Assembly: GCA_030533445.1 (NCBI GenBank)
Contig: CM060078.1
Coordinates: 20,608,591 to 20,672,590, forward strand
Length of the DNA stretch: 64,000 nt
Source: Cyprinodon diabolis
Taxonomy: Eukaryota > Chordata > Actinopteri > Cyprinodontiformes > Cyprinodontidae
Reading direction: 5' to 3'
This document shows, in pieces, positions 1 to 10,459 of this stretch. Below the pieces are notes generated by a model. That model searched no databases and was not told the DNA's origin. It saw only the letters and a program-made list of their open reading frames with translations. The translations under genes were made by a program, and so were the position numbers. Every line of letters starts with the position of its first letter. Positions within the stretch are counted from its first letter, which is position 1.

Positions 1-379
1 ATACACTGGCTAAATCATCAAGGTGTGACAGGGCCTTAACCAAGAAGTAGAATTCTGCTTAAATATAACTAGAAAATAACATAAATTACATTGCATTGAA
101 ATGGAATTAATGTCTTAGAAAACACAGAATACACAAGTCAAAGTTCAACTGAAAACCCAAAGTGAAAACCAGAGCAGAACAAAAAATCAAACAGATCCTG
201 ACAATCTGTGCAAATCACAGCATCTTAATATGCCACAAGGATGCAGCAATGCTAACAAATAACCGACCAGGCTCTTTATTATCCTACAATAAATTTTTCA
301 TCTAAATTTAACAAATCTGGTTTTATTACATAAAAGAACAGCTTGAAACACAGCTTGGAAAAAAAAATCTGTAGCCAGT
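1..379. other. unique AT-rich DNA, nothing recognised
   Basis: Low-complexity-leaning AT-rich sequence with short A runs. I see no repeat family, splice-bounded exon or long reading frame here. Confidence 0.4.
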
Positions 380-610
380 GCAGCAGCACGACTAATGATT
401 AATTCACTAACAGATGACAAGCCTGCAGGATGTACAGGGCTTACATAAGGTTAGAGATCTCTCTCCCTGTCAGATTGCAGTGTTAATGACGAAGCGTTGC
501 TCTCTGCAGTTAATTGGCTACTTTGTACCTCAACAGCACACATGCAGAGACCTCATTCAGTTTTATTATGCAAGTAGCAATTCATCAATATTATAAATAC
601 AGTAGTGCAC
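380..610. promoter_or_regulatory. candidate conserved non-coding element (enhancer-like)
   Basis: This block is more even in base composition than its AT-rich flanks and is dense in homeodomain-type words: TTAATGAC at 483-490, CAGTTAATTGG at 507-517, and TTTTATTATG near 560. It has no repeat signature. A 60-residue reading frame across it matches nothing I know. Vertebrate developmental enhancers often look like this, but the call is inferred from composition and motifs only. Confidence 0.3.
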
Positions 611-1025
611 ATTATAATATGTTTCTTTGAAAAAGCTGATTTATTTTTATTATAAATTAAAAGTATTTGTAGTTTGAAGAATTGAAGCATAAACAGAAGT
701 TATACTGAATAAACTGGATCGCTTACCCTCCTGCAATCAGGGGCTCATCCGTCTGTGAGCAGCCTATTAGCATTCAACCGTACCTCCTTGTAATCCAACC
801 AGACCCAAAGTCCTGCTTAAAAGACTTTCAAATCAACATCTCATCCTGCCATCAACAAGCATCTGGGTTGGATGGCATGACTTTGATTCTTATTACCCTG
901 TTTCAACCCTCCTCCAACCTCTTCACCACCGTCCTTGCAAGCTCCATCTGGCTCCTTCTCTATGTTTGACCCTAATGAAGTAGATACTTGGACTCATACT
1001 GTTCGGCATAGGACCGCCATTTTGA

Positions 1026-1290
1026 GCCTGGTTCTGCCAGAGATTTCTTCCCAAAGGGGAGTTTATTTTTTCTCCCCACTGTCCCTTCATGCTTGCTCAT
1101 CATGGAGGATCATACGCCCCTGCGCCTTGTTCCAGCTGGCATCCACCTTCATACCATTCCGTTCCACCACCAGTTACAGGCCTTAGAGCTTCCTCCCTGT
1201 TCTCATTCAACCAAAGTTAAATTCATTGTTAATGTACCCTGCCGAGGCCTGAGTGCCAAAGTCTTAAAATGTTGCTTCAATAAAATTCTT
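1026..1290 (+). mobile_element. L2/Maui-type LINE 3' fragment (degenerate)
   Basis: From 1026 the sequence carries the 'gagcctggttctgc' plus 'ttcttcc...gggagtt' block that is typical of the 3' untranslated part of fish L2/Maui-type LINEs. A second copy of that block is at 30063-30110. A shared 'ctgccgaggcctgagtgcc'-like word occurs at about 1230 here and about 29962 in the other copy. No coding part remains. The family is recognised from the block, and the boundaries are uncertain. Confidence 0.45.
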
Positions 1291-2660
1291 CTAATTGCCT
1301 TCCTTCTTTTTGTGAATTTTTCAGGTTGAAATGTGGATTTGATCCTGAAAATGTATTTAAAGGCAACTGGGTCTCCTACTTGTATCATTAAGTCTTACTA
1401 AGTAGGATGCACATTTAAAAAAAAATATCCAGTTTCTCTCTTTATTTCACTGAGTATCGTGCTAGTCATTGTAACTCCAAAAAAAGTAAAACAAAAACAT
1501 AACAGCTGAAAACGTTTTTGCTCTTTCTCTGAAAGACTTATTTGCTGAAAGTCTTTTCTCATTTTAAAGCAAGGAAGAAGTTCCAAACTCATAAGCTATA
1601 TGGGATGTGCTGTTTTTCTGGATCCAAGTTCACATGTCATTTGGACTCCAGTAACAATAGGGCATTGTTAATGCCATTGATCGACTGACGTACAGAGATG
1701 TTTGGTCACTTGTGAGGCTGTGAATTGTTTTGATCAAAGTATCTCAAAAGTCTTTGGCTTCTCGGGTGTTTTTAGAAATTGCGTGAAGCTCTTTGTTGAA
1801 CCATTAACAATTTACTTAAATGAGGCCAATCAGGCCTTCGGTGCTTCAGATGTTGGTCTGGGTTCCTTTTTGGCTTCCTGGATGAGATGTTGATGTGCCT
1901 TTGGTAATTTTGGTAGCATAGCCACTAGTTAGACCATCTATTTTGCATATTTTTGTTAATTAGTGGAAAATGGTTCTAAACGTGATTCTCTGGAGTCTCA
2001 AAGCTGAAAAATGACTATTTTAACATTTCCATGTTTGATAGTTTTGTGTTTTTTCCACCTATTGAAATTTAATCTTTAGCTCAGCATAGGTCTGATAAGT
2101 TCTGTTGAAGTTTTGATTATAGAGGTAAACGGTGATCAGACTTAGTTGGATAGCTTTTTATAGTATAATATATAATCTTAATTTATTAAAATGTTTTTTG
2201 AATTAGTAAGGTAATCTTTTCTACTTTAGTATAGACAAACCAGCCTTCACAAGCGATTGGCATACCAAAAAACTGATGCAAAAATAAATAAAAACATAAC
2301 TTCATTCATTAAAATAGTAAAAAAAAAAAAAAAGAGGCAGAGACCAGCAACATCAAGTGAAGAACACCATAACATATGGTGCTTTCACTAAGAGGAACAC
2401 ATATATTTAAGCATACTTACCTGGCTCGACCAATCCTCTCAGAAGCATAATGAAAGCCTTCATTATGTGTGTGTGGTTGCCACTTAGAGCGTCTTGCAGA
2501 CTTACCCCAACTACGACACCAAAGTCTCTGGCTGTAAATCACACGGTAGATGTTGCACAAATTAATAAAGCCAGGGCAGACTTTGCGACTCTGGGGAAAT
2601 TTAATAATGTTATCAAAAAAAAAAACCCTTCAAAGTCAAACCTGATTATTATAATGAAGA
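1291..2660. other. unique AT-rich DNA
   Basis: There is an A run near 2318-2333, and otherwise no recognised repeat, exon or gene. Confidence 0.35.
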
Positions 2661-2668
2661 AACCTGGG

Positions 2669-2689
2669 TTTTTTTTTTTTTTTTTTTTT
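2669..2689. repeat. poly-T tract (21 bp)
   Basis: An uninterrupted homopolymer of T. It may be a microsatellite or the reversed tail of a retroposon, but no element body is visible beside it. Confidence 0.8.
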
Positions 2690-4129
2690 GCAGAATTAGC
2701 AGCAGGGATCAGCAGGTTTTTTCATTCAGTCTATGCTTCTTAATGTATGTGTGCACAAATGCTCACATTTAGCATGCTCATTGCCTTCAAGCTTTCTTAG
2801 TGGGAATGCACCCTTGTAACTACTGAGGTCAAAGAGTGATGACCCCCCGCAGACTACCAGCAGGGGTTAAAGGTCCTTTATCCTTAAGGGAGCCACTGGC
2901 GACACCCAGGACCGACAGGCTTGGGTCAACATATTAACCACTTCATTGAATTTGACAGCCTCAAAATCTGCAAGGACTATGCTCAGAAAAGGAACTCTCA
3001 TTGCTGGATGCAAAGTTTTGGTTTTGTAAGATTTGTTCTGCTAAACAGTAATTCCATCAGAACTTAGGTTTTATTTCCAAAACCCACATTTACCTCATCT
3101 TCAAAAAACAAAACCTAGGAATTCATAGGTGTTCATGTGAGATATGAAGTATCATATTAACACCATTTAGAAAGAAAAACTCTCCGATTCAGTGCATAGA
3201 TTTTGATAGTAGTATTTTATAACAGCTTAAAAGCATAGAACCTGCAGTTCAAACTCACAGGTCTACTACTTTATTTTTTAAAGGATTTGTAGGGAAAATT
3301 CTGTAAAGGTGATCAAAATACAAATCCAGCAGGTTTTCAGAGTATCATATAATCTGCAGAGTATGCTTTCTCATCATTATAGTGAAAACTTTTAGGTATT
3401 CCACATGATATAGGTTCAGAACAAAGGCAGCAAATATTAATACCTATTAGGAAAAAAGTGGTTTATGAAAATAACTGATGTTATAATTGTTGAGGAGAAC
3501 TTAAAAAAAAAAAAATCCATACTATAAATACTTGACTTTTAAATTTGACCCGATTATCATTAAAATTCTAAGTAGAATCGGAAATACAGGAAAATATGCT
3601 ATTTAAATGTGCTGGATGATTTTTCTGTTAAGTCTATAAGAGTTACAATGTTAGAGCAACACTTTAAAATGTTTAAAATAGCTAAAAGTGTTTCTAAAAA
3701 CATGGCTATGTGAAGCATTTCACAGCTGGAGAAATTCAAGTTCCTTTTTCAAAGAGATATAAATGTTTTAGAGCTTTGTAATTTTGCCAAAAGTAGTTTC
3801 CTATCCTATTGTTAACAGATGTTTCATTGCAGTCAGTTTAAAGAAATATGAAGAAATGCTTAGAGTGTGCAAACCACCACTGTTCTACAAACTTAAGCCT
3901 AAAAAGCCTGCATAATCTATTTTAAGATTCAGTGTAGAAGTCTACCGGGGGTTGATTGCATTGTGGAAGTTGCTGTTTGTGAAACACAAAGACTTGCATT
4001 TCTTTCAGTTGTACATTGCTCTCACCCGTCACGTTCAATAAGCTCAGCATTATTAATGATCCTTTCATTTTTGAACGACCTTCAACTGCCCAAATACATG
4101 CATGCAAAATGCTTCTACTTAAATGACAT
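2690..4129. other. unique sequence, no gene seen
   Basis: AT-rich DNA. The GC-richer stretch at 2830-2940 may be an old repeat, but I cannot name a family. No coding exon was found. Confidence 0.3.
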
Positions 4130-4590
4130 CTCCTGCAAATTTAGTTTGCAAATGTCCTTTTTGCAGCAGTCGATCAAATTAAGCTCAATTTAAAGTGTTT
4201 AGTCAGACCCTAAACAGATTGGCTGTGGGTTTGATGGATGTGCAGTTCCTTCCAAGCAGCTCCCACCCCTAAAACGAAGCCATACATCATGTTGGATTAT
4301 GTCTCCGTTTTGTGTGCCCTGGTTGCTCTGACACCAAAACCAGTTAAACAGATTGGTGGCAAGAATCTCTACCGTTTGAGGTCTGCAGCTTTTAAAAGAC
4401 ACGTCTGTGCACGTGGAAACTGCCTGCTAATCAGATGACAGCCTTCTAAATAATGTTACCGCTCTCTCTCTCAAATCCACTTTTCAAACTTATGGGAAAT
4501 TTCCTCCTTCATGCATTGCTAATCCTGTCGTTTCAAATAGAAAGAGGCAATTTTGTGGAGAAACTCCCTTCTTTTCCAGTACACAGTTAA
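4130..4590. promoter_or_regulatory. candidate conserved non-coding block
   Basis: Sequence of balanced composition without repeat signature, between AT-rich flanks. It contains 'gctaatcagatgacag' at about 4425 (TAATC plus a TGACAG TALE-type word) and 'attgctaatcctgtcg' near 4513. Short reading frames exist on both strands, but none has a recognisable product or good splice sites. The regulatory role is an inference. Confidence 0.22.
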
Positions 4591-5590
4591 AGACCACCTT
4601 GGAGAGAATTGTAAGAAGCCTCATGGTGCAGCAGGCCAAGAGGAATAAAGACACTATTCAGTGGCTGGCTGGCCCAATTTCTGTTGACATAGAGAGCGAG
4701 AGAAGAAAACATGAAAACATATGCTGATTTAGAAAGAATCTTTGCCTGTGTCTGACCTTTTTATCATCTGACGTTTGAATAACAAGCTCAAAGTATCCAT
4801 ATTTTAAACCGATCCATTTTTTTTAAAAGCATTTGATTTTACCGTTTTACTTCTCACCTGTCTGGTGTGACAATTAGTCATCAACGTTACATCTCTGTAG
4901 TTGTGCAGTTTGCCCCTCCACACCCTTTACTCCATTGTTTAACACAGCTCATCACTAAATAAAAGACTTCACGCCATTTGAGTGAGAATAACACCTAGTG
5001 CTGGGCCAAGCACATGGTCCACTGGTGGGTTAAGTACTGAAATGAGAAAAAAAAACAGCTTTAAACAACATATAGCATGAACAGAGTCCTTCCGCTTCCC
5101 TTTTATGTTCTGTTCAGTCAGACTATTTATAGATCGGACACAAGAGGACTTAATCTGAAGAGGGAGGGACGCCAAACCGAAAATGGATGGAAGTTCCTAT
5201 AAAAGAAAACCGAAAGGGAAACTATCATTTTTTGACTGCAGATAATTACTGTTAACATTACCCCGATGGAAAAGCCTCTCCAAATATTTATGTAACAAGG
5301 CACAAGAGATGGGAGATACTTTGAATTTATCTGCATGCTAAAGTATTGTACCTGGTGTTTTTAACCCCCTGGACACACATAAAAATCCCCCAAAAATGTT
5401 TATATCGGAATGATTAAGGAAAATGTTAAACATATGTGACTCCTGAGGTGTATGTCTCACACACACTCATACAGCGCCCATTCATACCATCTGAACATGT
5501 TTACTGTTTGCCACAAAACTTAACTTTGGAGCTGGCTTTAATGCAATGGACCACCACAGTGCAGTCCTTACTTGTAAAACACACACGCAC
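4591..5590. other. unique sequence with one MEF2-like site
   Basis: No gene or repeat recognised. The word CTATTTATAG at about 5123 is an exact match to the MEF2 consensus, which alone is weak evidence of regulation. Confidence 0.25.
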
Positions 5591-5593
5591 TCA

Positions 5594-5633
5594 GATATAT
5601 GTGTGTGTATATTTATATATATACACATATATT
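5594..5633. repeat. mixed TG/TA microsatellite
   Basis: Short alternating purine-pyrimidine tract (GT then TA units) directly left of the Penelope-type repeat. Confidence 0.7.
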
Positions 5634-5635
5634 AT

Positions 5636-5900
5636 TGCTGGTGAAGGTTCTCAGTCATCCAGGTCATAGTCATTCCGTAAAAATTCAAAAAATATCCACT
5701 GGACTTGGTTTTCAAGATTTGAAGACGTTTCACCACCTCTCCAGGAAGCTTTCTCAATTCAAATGTCTGGTTCTGCAGTGAGTTTGAGTCTTATATGGAC
5801 AAGGCCTTGTATTGCTTGGAAACATGCAAATGGTAACCGATGAATGGGTCGTTTAGTTCCATGGAACTAATACCGTTAAGTGACGCTTCATCCAATCTTA
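5636..5900 (-). mobile_element. Penelope-like element terminal-repeat fragment
   Basis: Read on the minus strand this matches the terminal block commonly found with fish Penelope-like elements: a 'cactgcagaacc' segment, then a 'gaaacgtcttcaa' segment, then 'gatgactgagaaccttcacc'. No coding sequence is attached. The coding relic of a Penelope-like element lies far away at 55.4-57 kb. Family assignment is from recall of the repeat and is moderately sure. An 18-bp perfect palindrome sits at 5853-5870. Confidence 0.4.
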
Positions 5901-6239
5901 CTATGTTTAAAATATTTTACAAGGTAAGATACGCAAAAAAGCATGATGCCAAATCATGTGAAGTAGGTAGAGAGTAATATACCAAAAATATTTACAGATG
6001 TTACTTTAAAAAAAAGTCTTTACCAAGAGAAGCTAAATATATGATACCAAATGCAGAGTTATTTAAAAAGAGGTTATGCACTTCTTTATTTTTTCCTCTA
6101 ATAAAATCTCAACTGGTTGCTTGGATGGTAATCCATCTATGACGGTAATCCATCCAAGGCATTGTAATTGTTATATGGTCCATTGCATGGCTAATAAAAA
6201 AAAAGAAGTTAGATTTGCCCAACTATGTACCAACTGTAA
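5901..6239. other. AT-rich sequence with a small direct and inverted repeat
   Basis: At 6130-6160 the word 'ggtaatccatc' occurs twice in tandem and CTTGGATGG is mirrored by CCATCCAAG. Nothing else was recognised. Confidence 0.3.
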
Positions 6240-6480
6240 AGATGGAATCCAATGATCTAAAAGTGGAGGCTACGATGACAGCCCTACACTGATGGTGGTA
6301 AGAGGGCCCGATGGTGCCAGCTTCTGACAGTGTGCCTCAGTGCAGCTGGGGCTACAATGTAGCTTTCCACCATCAGCGTGTGATTGAATGACTAAAAGTA
6401 GTGAAAAGCGCATTTTTCAAGTCAATTGACTTTAAAAAAATAGAAGTACAGGCCATTTAGCCCAACTGGCTTGGGACATG
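6240..6480 (+). mobile_element. SINE/LINE 3' tail fragment, family shared with 52.3 kb
   Basis: The string 'tacactgatggtggtaagag', then 'gctacaatgtagct', then 'gattgaatgactaaaagtag', then 'aaaagcgc' and 'tacaggccattta' is a common dispersed fish repeat whose full form ends in an AAGCGCTATA-type tail. A minus-strand copy at about 52.29-52.55 kb shares the 'ctgatggtggtcagag', 'tgtagctata' and 'gattgactgaatgtgg' blocks. Confidence 0.6.
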
Positions 6481-7109
6481 AATTAATTAAAGTGCTTTAG
6501 ACAGTTTTCCCAAAACATTTAAATGTTAGTCAGTTTTTTGGGAGTATTAATAAGTAATCAACAATGAAAGCTTATAATCCTTTAAATTCTAAATATTCAA
6601 TGCCACTAATTTTATCTTAAGGTGTCTTCCATCTTTTACTGAGTCTGTATCAAATCTGCAAGACACATTAATGATTACATAGGAACACCCCCTCCCCCCC
6701 GAAAATCCTTAAATCTTTTTCAACATGCACATTTTCTCCCAGGAGCAGCCGCACTGTAAATCCTGTAAAGCAAATATGGTTCAGTCAACACACAACTAAT
6801 AGTAAAATCAACCAATGAAATATATATTGTGGGTTGGACTCTACAGTTATAAACTATAATAATGGCAAGATGTAATTTTTTTAACATGGCTGGAAATAGT
6901 TGGAGGGGCCCCAAAACAAATGTTGGTTAGAACCTTATAAAGCCAACTGAGGGGGTGGTGTGTTTGCGTTGGGGGGCTGCCTTAATTAACCTTGTTTGCT
7001 TGAGTAACCATGACTGTGTGGAAGTACTTACTTCAGTTAACGTGTGTTCATATTTATACTCCCTTCAGCTTTTATCATTACAGTAAATATAAAACAGAAG
7101 CCTTTTGGC
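6481..7109. other. AT-rich unique DNA
   Basis: No recognised exon, repeat family or RNA gene. Confidence 0.3.
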
Positions 7110-7310
7110 CTTAAGCAAGAACCATTAAAACTAACTGTGTCACATTTATCTATAGTGAAAGCCTTCATTGGCAGGTTAATTGCAGGTTGCTATGCAGAGG
7201 AGCAGACATCTCCCCATCACCTCAGGGATTGTGTAATCCAACTCCAATTACATGAGGAGAAAGCTCTTTTTAAGCACTGCTGGCAGATCTAAGCAGAGGA
7301 GTGAGAAAAC
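7110..7310. promoter_or_regulatory. candidate conserved non-coding element
   Basis: Even-composition block with packed homeodomain-like words: GGTTAATTGC at 7174-7183, TAATCC near 7233 (OTX/bicoid type) and CAATTACATG near 7245. It lacks any repeat signature. The 82-residue frame across it has no recognisable domain. An enhancer is the likeliest reading, but this rests on motif density only. Confidence 0.3.
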
Positions 7311-7676
7311 GGTTGCAACACATAGAGTAGGCTCAGTAACACAAAGACCTGGTGTACAGTAACATCTGATGCTCTACATTCTGTTGTGCTCCGGATTTGT
7401 CAGCTCTTTGTTTTGCAATCTGTGCATTCAGGATTACGTGTGCGTCACATGTCAACCCTTTTAGTTTATTGGCCAACCTGGAACATTTGGGAAAATAAGG
7501 ACATGACGCAAGACAAGCAAGAAACAATTTAAGATGTGATTACCTCATATCTTTTTCCATACACTGCAAAAACTTCTAAAAATAAGTGTAAACTTCTTAA
7601 AATAAGTGGTTTTACCTTTAATTTGATTAGAAAAATATGGTGACACGCCAATGGAATAAGCATTTTTACCCTTTAA

Positions 7677-7992
7677 CCCTGTAATGCCAAATGTATCATA
7701 TTTGATACATACGGTTTCTGAAATGTTTTGCGTCTGACACCTTTTGCATAATTTAATGGTAAAAACTTTGCTCAAAATCCTATTGTACACAATCAGATAT
7801 ACCTGATAACAGAGGGCAGAAGACTACACAAAAAATAATCTTGACTTATCGCATAGTAATAAATTATTAATATCAACAATGCATTTCTGTTTTTTTCTTT
7901 TTACATATTTTTGTAAAAGGTCAAATAAGGACTTCAAAACAAAAAAAAGTAATTTTCTGTTTTGTTTTATTCTTGGATCGGGCTTTAAAGGG
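7677..7992. mobile_element. 316-bp piggyBac-like MITE with TTAA target sites
   Basis: The element is flanked by TTAA at 7673-7676 and 7993-7996. Its ends are inverted: CCCTGTAATGCC at the left and GGCTTTAAAGGG at the right, which reads CCCTTTAAAGCC from the other strand. TTAA target plus CCC termini is the piggyBac signature. Near the left end is a self-complementary word around 'tatcatatttgata'. There is no transposase, so it is non-autonomous. A 112-residue frame inside it is AT-rich noise. Confidence 0.55.
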
Positions 7993-7996
7993 TTAA

Positions 7997-8809
7997 ATGA
8001 GATAATTAGATATTATGCACTTGAAATAAAAGACTCCAGTTGTTTTTTTCTTCTTAAATGTAAGTTGTCTTATTCTATGGCAAAGTCTCTCACCTGCTCA
8101 ATTCAAGAAGAACTTCACTACATTAGATGTAGATTTTTTTGTGTGTGTGTATTTACACCTATAATTAGTTTTTCTATGCAAATGCCAACCACCACTTGTT
8201 TATTCTTATTTTTTTAATTTAGAAGAAGCTGTTTATTCCTTTCCAAACTGAAATAAAATTTCCACTAAGATCCCAAGACACGTCAATTAAAATGACCTGT
8301 CGATTAAATCAACCATGTCAATTTAAATGACCTGATTAGTTTGACAGCCATGTTTGAATTAAAGAGCAGTGGGAATATTCCCAATGCAAAACATATTAAA
8401 CTCCAAAAAAATTCCTTTATAAAGGGAAGTCCTTATTAGGTTACTTTATCCAACTTCTCATCAGCACTACGGTCCGTCAGGGTTCAGAGTTTGGGGAATT
8501 GAATGGAACTTATGGGAGGCAAAAAGGAGAGTTTTTCCTTTCAACTTGAAATCCTGTTGTATGAATCTTATTTTGAAACACAGACGGAAGTAGTTATTTA
8601 GCTGCCTTTTTTATTTTCACAGAGTTAACTTAGCCTAATTCACCTTGGCATCATTCAACATCATTCATAACCTGACCAGACTTTGTACTAGCTCCGCATT
8701 ATAAGGCATTTCTCAGTTTATGTATTTGGGGACTTTTTTTCCAGCCTTAAAATAGGTTGTTTAACTACTTGTCAAATATTTTTAAAGATGTGCTTTTTTC
8801 AGGCATTGT
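7997..8809. other. AT-rich unique DNA
   Basis: The stretch 8280-8345 has three near-repeats of 'gtcaattaaa(a)tgacc(t)', a local tandem-like pattern. Nothing else was recognised. Confidence 0.3.
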
Positions 8810-8813
8810 TTAA

Positions 8814-9027
8814 AGGTATAGTGGAGGATATTCTTTTCCGGGTCATCACGATAAGTGGTCCTCCTAACCTTCTTTTGGAAAGTAAGCTTGTATGAACGAT
8901 GCAAACAGCAACATTTAAACAGGCACATGCATGCACTTACATGCGTCTAATAGGCGTTCCCTCTTAGGAATGGGTGCAGGGTTGTGTATGTGCATTGTTT
9001 TTTAAAAGTGCAGAGGGCGGGTTTTTT
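8814..9027. mobile_element. TTAA MITE family T, copy 1 (3' end degraded)
   Basis: It begins after TTAA (8810-8813) with AGGTATAGTGGAGGAT, the same terminus as the copy at 61482. It then shares 'cttcttttggaaagtaagct', 'gatgcaaacagc' and 'ggttgtgtatgtgca' with that copy. It lacks about 90 bp of the internal segment present there, and the right terminus has decayed into T-rich sequence. Confidence 0.7.
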
Positions 9028-9720
9028 TAATAAAAACAATTCAAAAATGTGAATTAATAATGTATATTAGCAAATTCACCTCAAACAATGCTACAAAAAT
9101 AAGAGTCTTTTTATACCAGATAAAATCACATTAATATTGAAAAATCACTTAGACTTTTTTTTTTTAACTGTTTGGCTCTTCTAAACATCCAATCAACAAA
9201 TACATTACTGCTTGTGTTTAGGCCTAAGTATAAACAGTAGTCTCAAGTGTTAAATATGATGTTGGAGTTTATGTGAAAACAGCATGAATTTGAGCATTTA
9301 TGGGCCCGAACAGCTTATAAATGAGGTAAAGGAAAAGTGCATTTAGACCTAAACTTATTAACACTATTATCAAGGTTTTTGCTCAGCAGTTGTGCTTTGG
9401 AATCAATAAAAACTTTCATTTACAGCTATTATATACAGGGTTTTTGGTTGTCTGGAGCCCTTCCTACAAAAAGCTAATTTAAATGTTGAATCTGTCATAA
9501 AACATTTTCCAGTAAATCCCTTTATTTGAAAAAAAGTCTCTAAACGTGTTTATCAGTTGCATGGACAAAGTCACAAGAATAATCTTTTAATACACACAAA
9601 CTGCACTAGAAAAGGGTGATCATTTCAAATGTAGTTGGGGATATTTAAGGATTAAGAACATTTTTTGTATCCATTTGATGTATTTTCATCAGATTTTCTT
9701 GTCAAGGCTCAGAACAGGGG
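9028..9720. other. AT-rich unique DNA
   Basis: No gene, repeat family or strong motif recognised. Confidence 0.3.
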
Positions 9721-9749
9721 AACCAGTATTCAAGGAAGACAGTCAGATA

Positions 9750-10448
9750 ATTCAAAAGCTAATTCAATTACAGTAAGGACGTCCAATTCAGGAACCTCTG
9801 CAGGAGGAAAACACAGGTTTGTGAGCACATAAATATGATGGAGAATGATTATGAATGTGTGGGTCCCTAATCTGGTTTAATAGTTCAGTCTGTGCCCAGA
9901 GAATAAGGTAGGATCCAGCCGGTCAGCTGCCAACAAGATGCGTTGGGCGCCGCCCAGAGTCCCAGATGCTGCAGCCCTGATGCTGGAGATCCGAACCAAG
10001 CAGATAAAGGAAGGCAGGATCAATCAGAGGGCGAAGCTGAAGCTGATGTCGAAGACGTGCTTAGGATTGAGAACCACGAGATCAGAAGTCTAAAGGGAAT
10101 TCCAGATTAGCGTCAGAAAGCAGCTCCAAGTTCAATAAAATAGCAGAATCCAGCAGGAGTCCATAGACAGGTAAAGCAAACCGGTCAGACGGGAACAGGT
10201 AGGCTCAGTGGTTGAGAGGCAGAACAGGTCAGGTAACAGGAACAGGTAATCAGAAAATCTAAGATGACGCTAAAACGCTCTCAACACTGGCTTAAGAATA
10301 ATCTGCCACTGATGATTGGAAACAGGCAGGTTAAATAGAGACTTGAGCAGGTGACACAGATGAGCAGTGATGAGAAACTGGGTGGAGTAAGAAAGGTGAA
10401 TGCAATGAGTAATCCAGCCAGACATCAGTGCCAAGATCATGCATGACA
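9750..10448 (-). mobile_element. LTR-like repeat, family L, minus copy
   Basis: Read on the minus strand from 10448 it runs TGTCATGC..., then 'gatcttggcactgatgtctgg', and stays alignable by eye for about 600 bp with the plus-strand copy at 33528-34150. Shared blocks include 'cacctgctc', 'cctgttctgcctct', 'actcctgctggatt', 'cacgtcttcgacatc' and 'gggctcagact'-like words. The CT-rich, pseudo-coding style is usual for fish Ty3/Gypsy LTRs. I see no internal gag-pol and no clear target duplication, so it is probably a solo LTR. The 3' limit is uncertain. Confidence 0.6.
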
Positions 10449-10459
10449 TTTCATGTTTG

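Noticed and set aside
5700..5770. Hammerhead-ribozyme-like 'gaaacgtc' motif in the Penelope-type repeat
   Set aside because: The conserved CUGAUGA half of the core is absent from this copy, so no catalytic fold can be supported.
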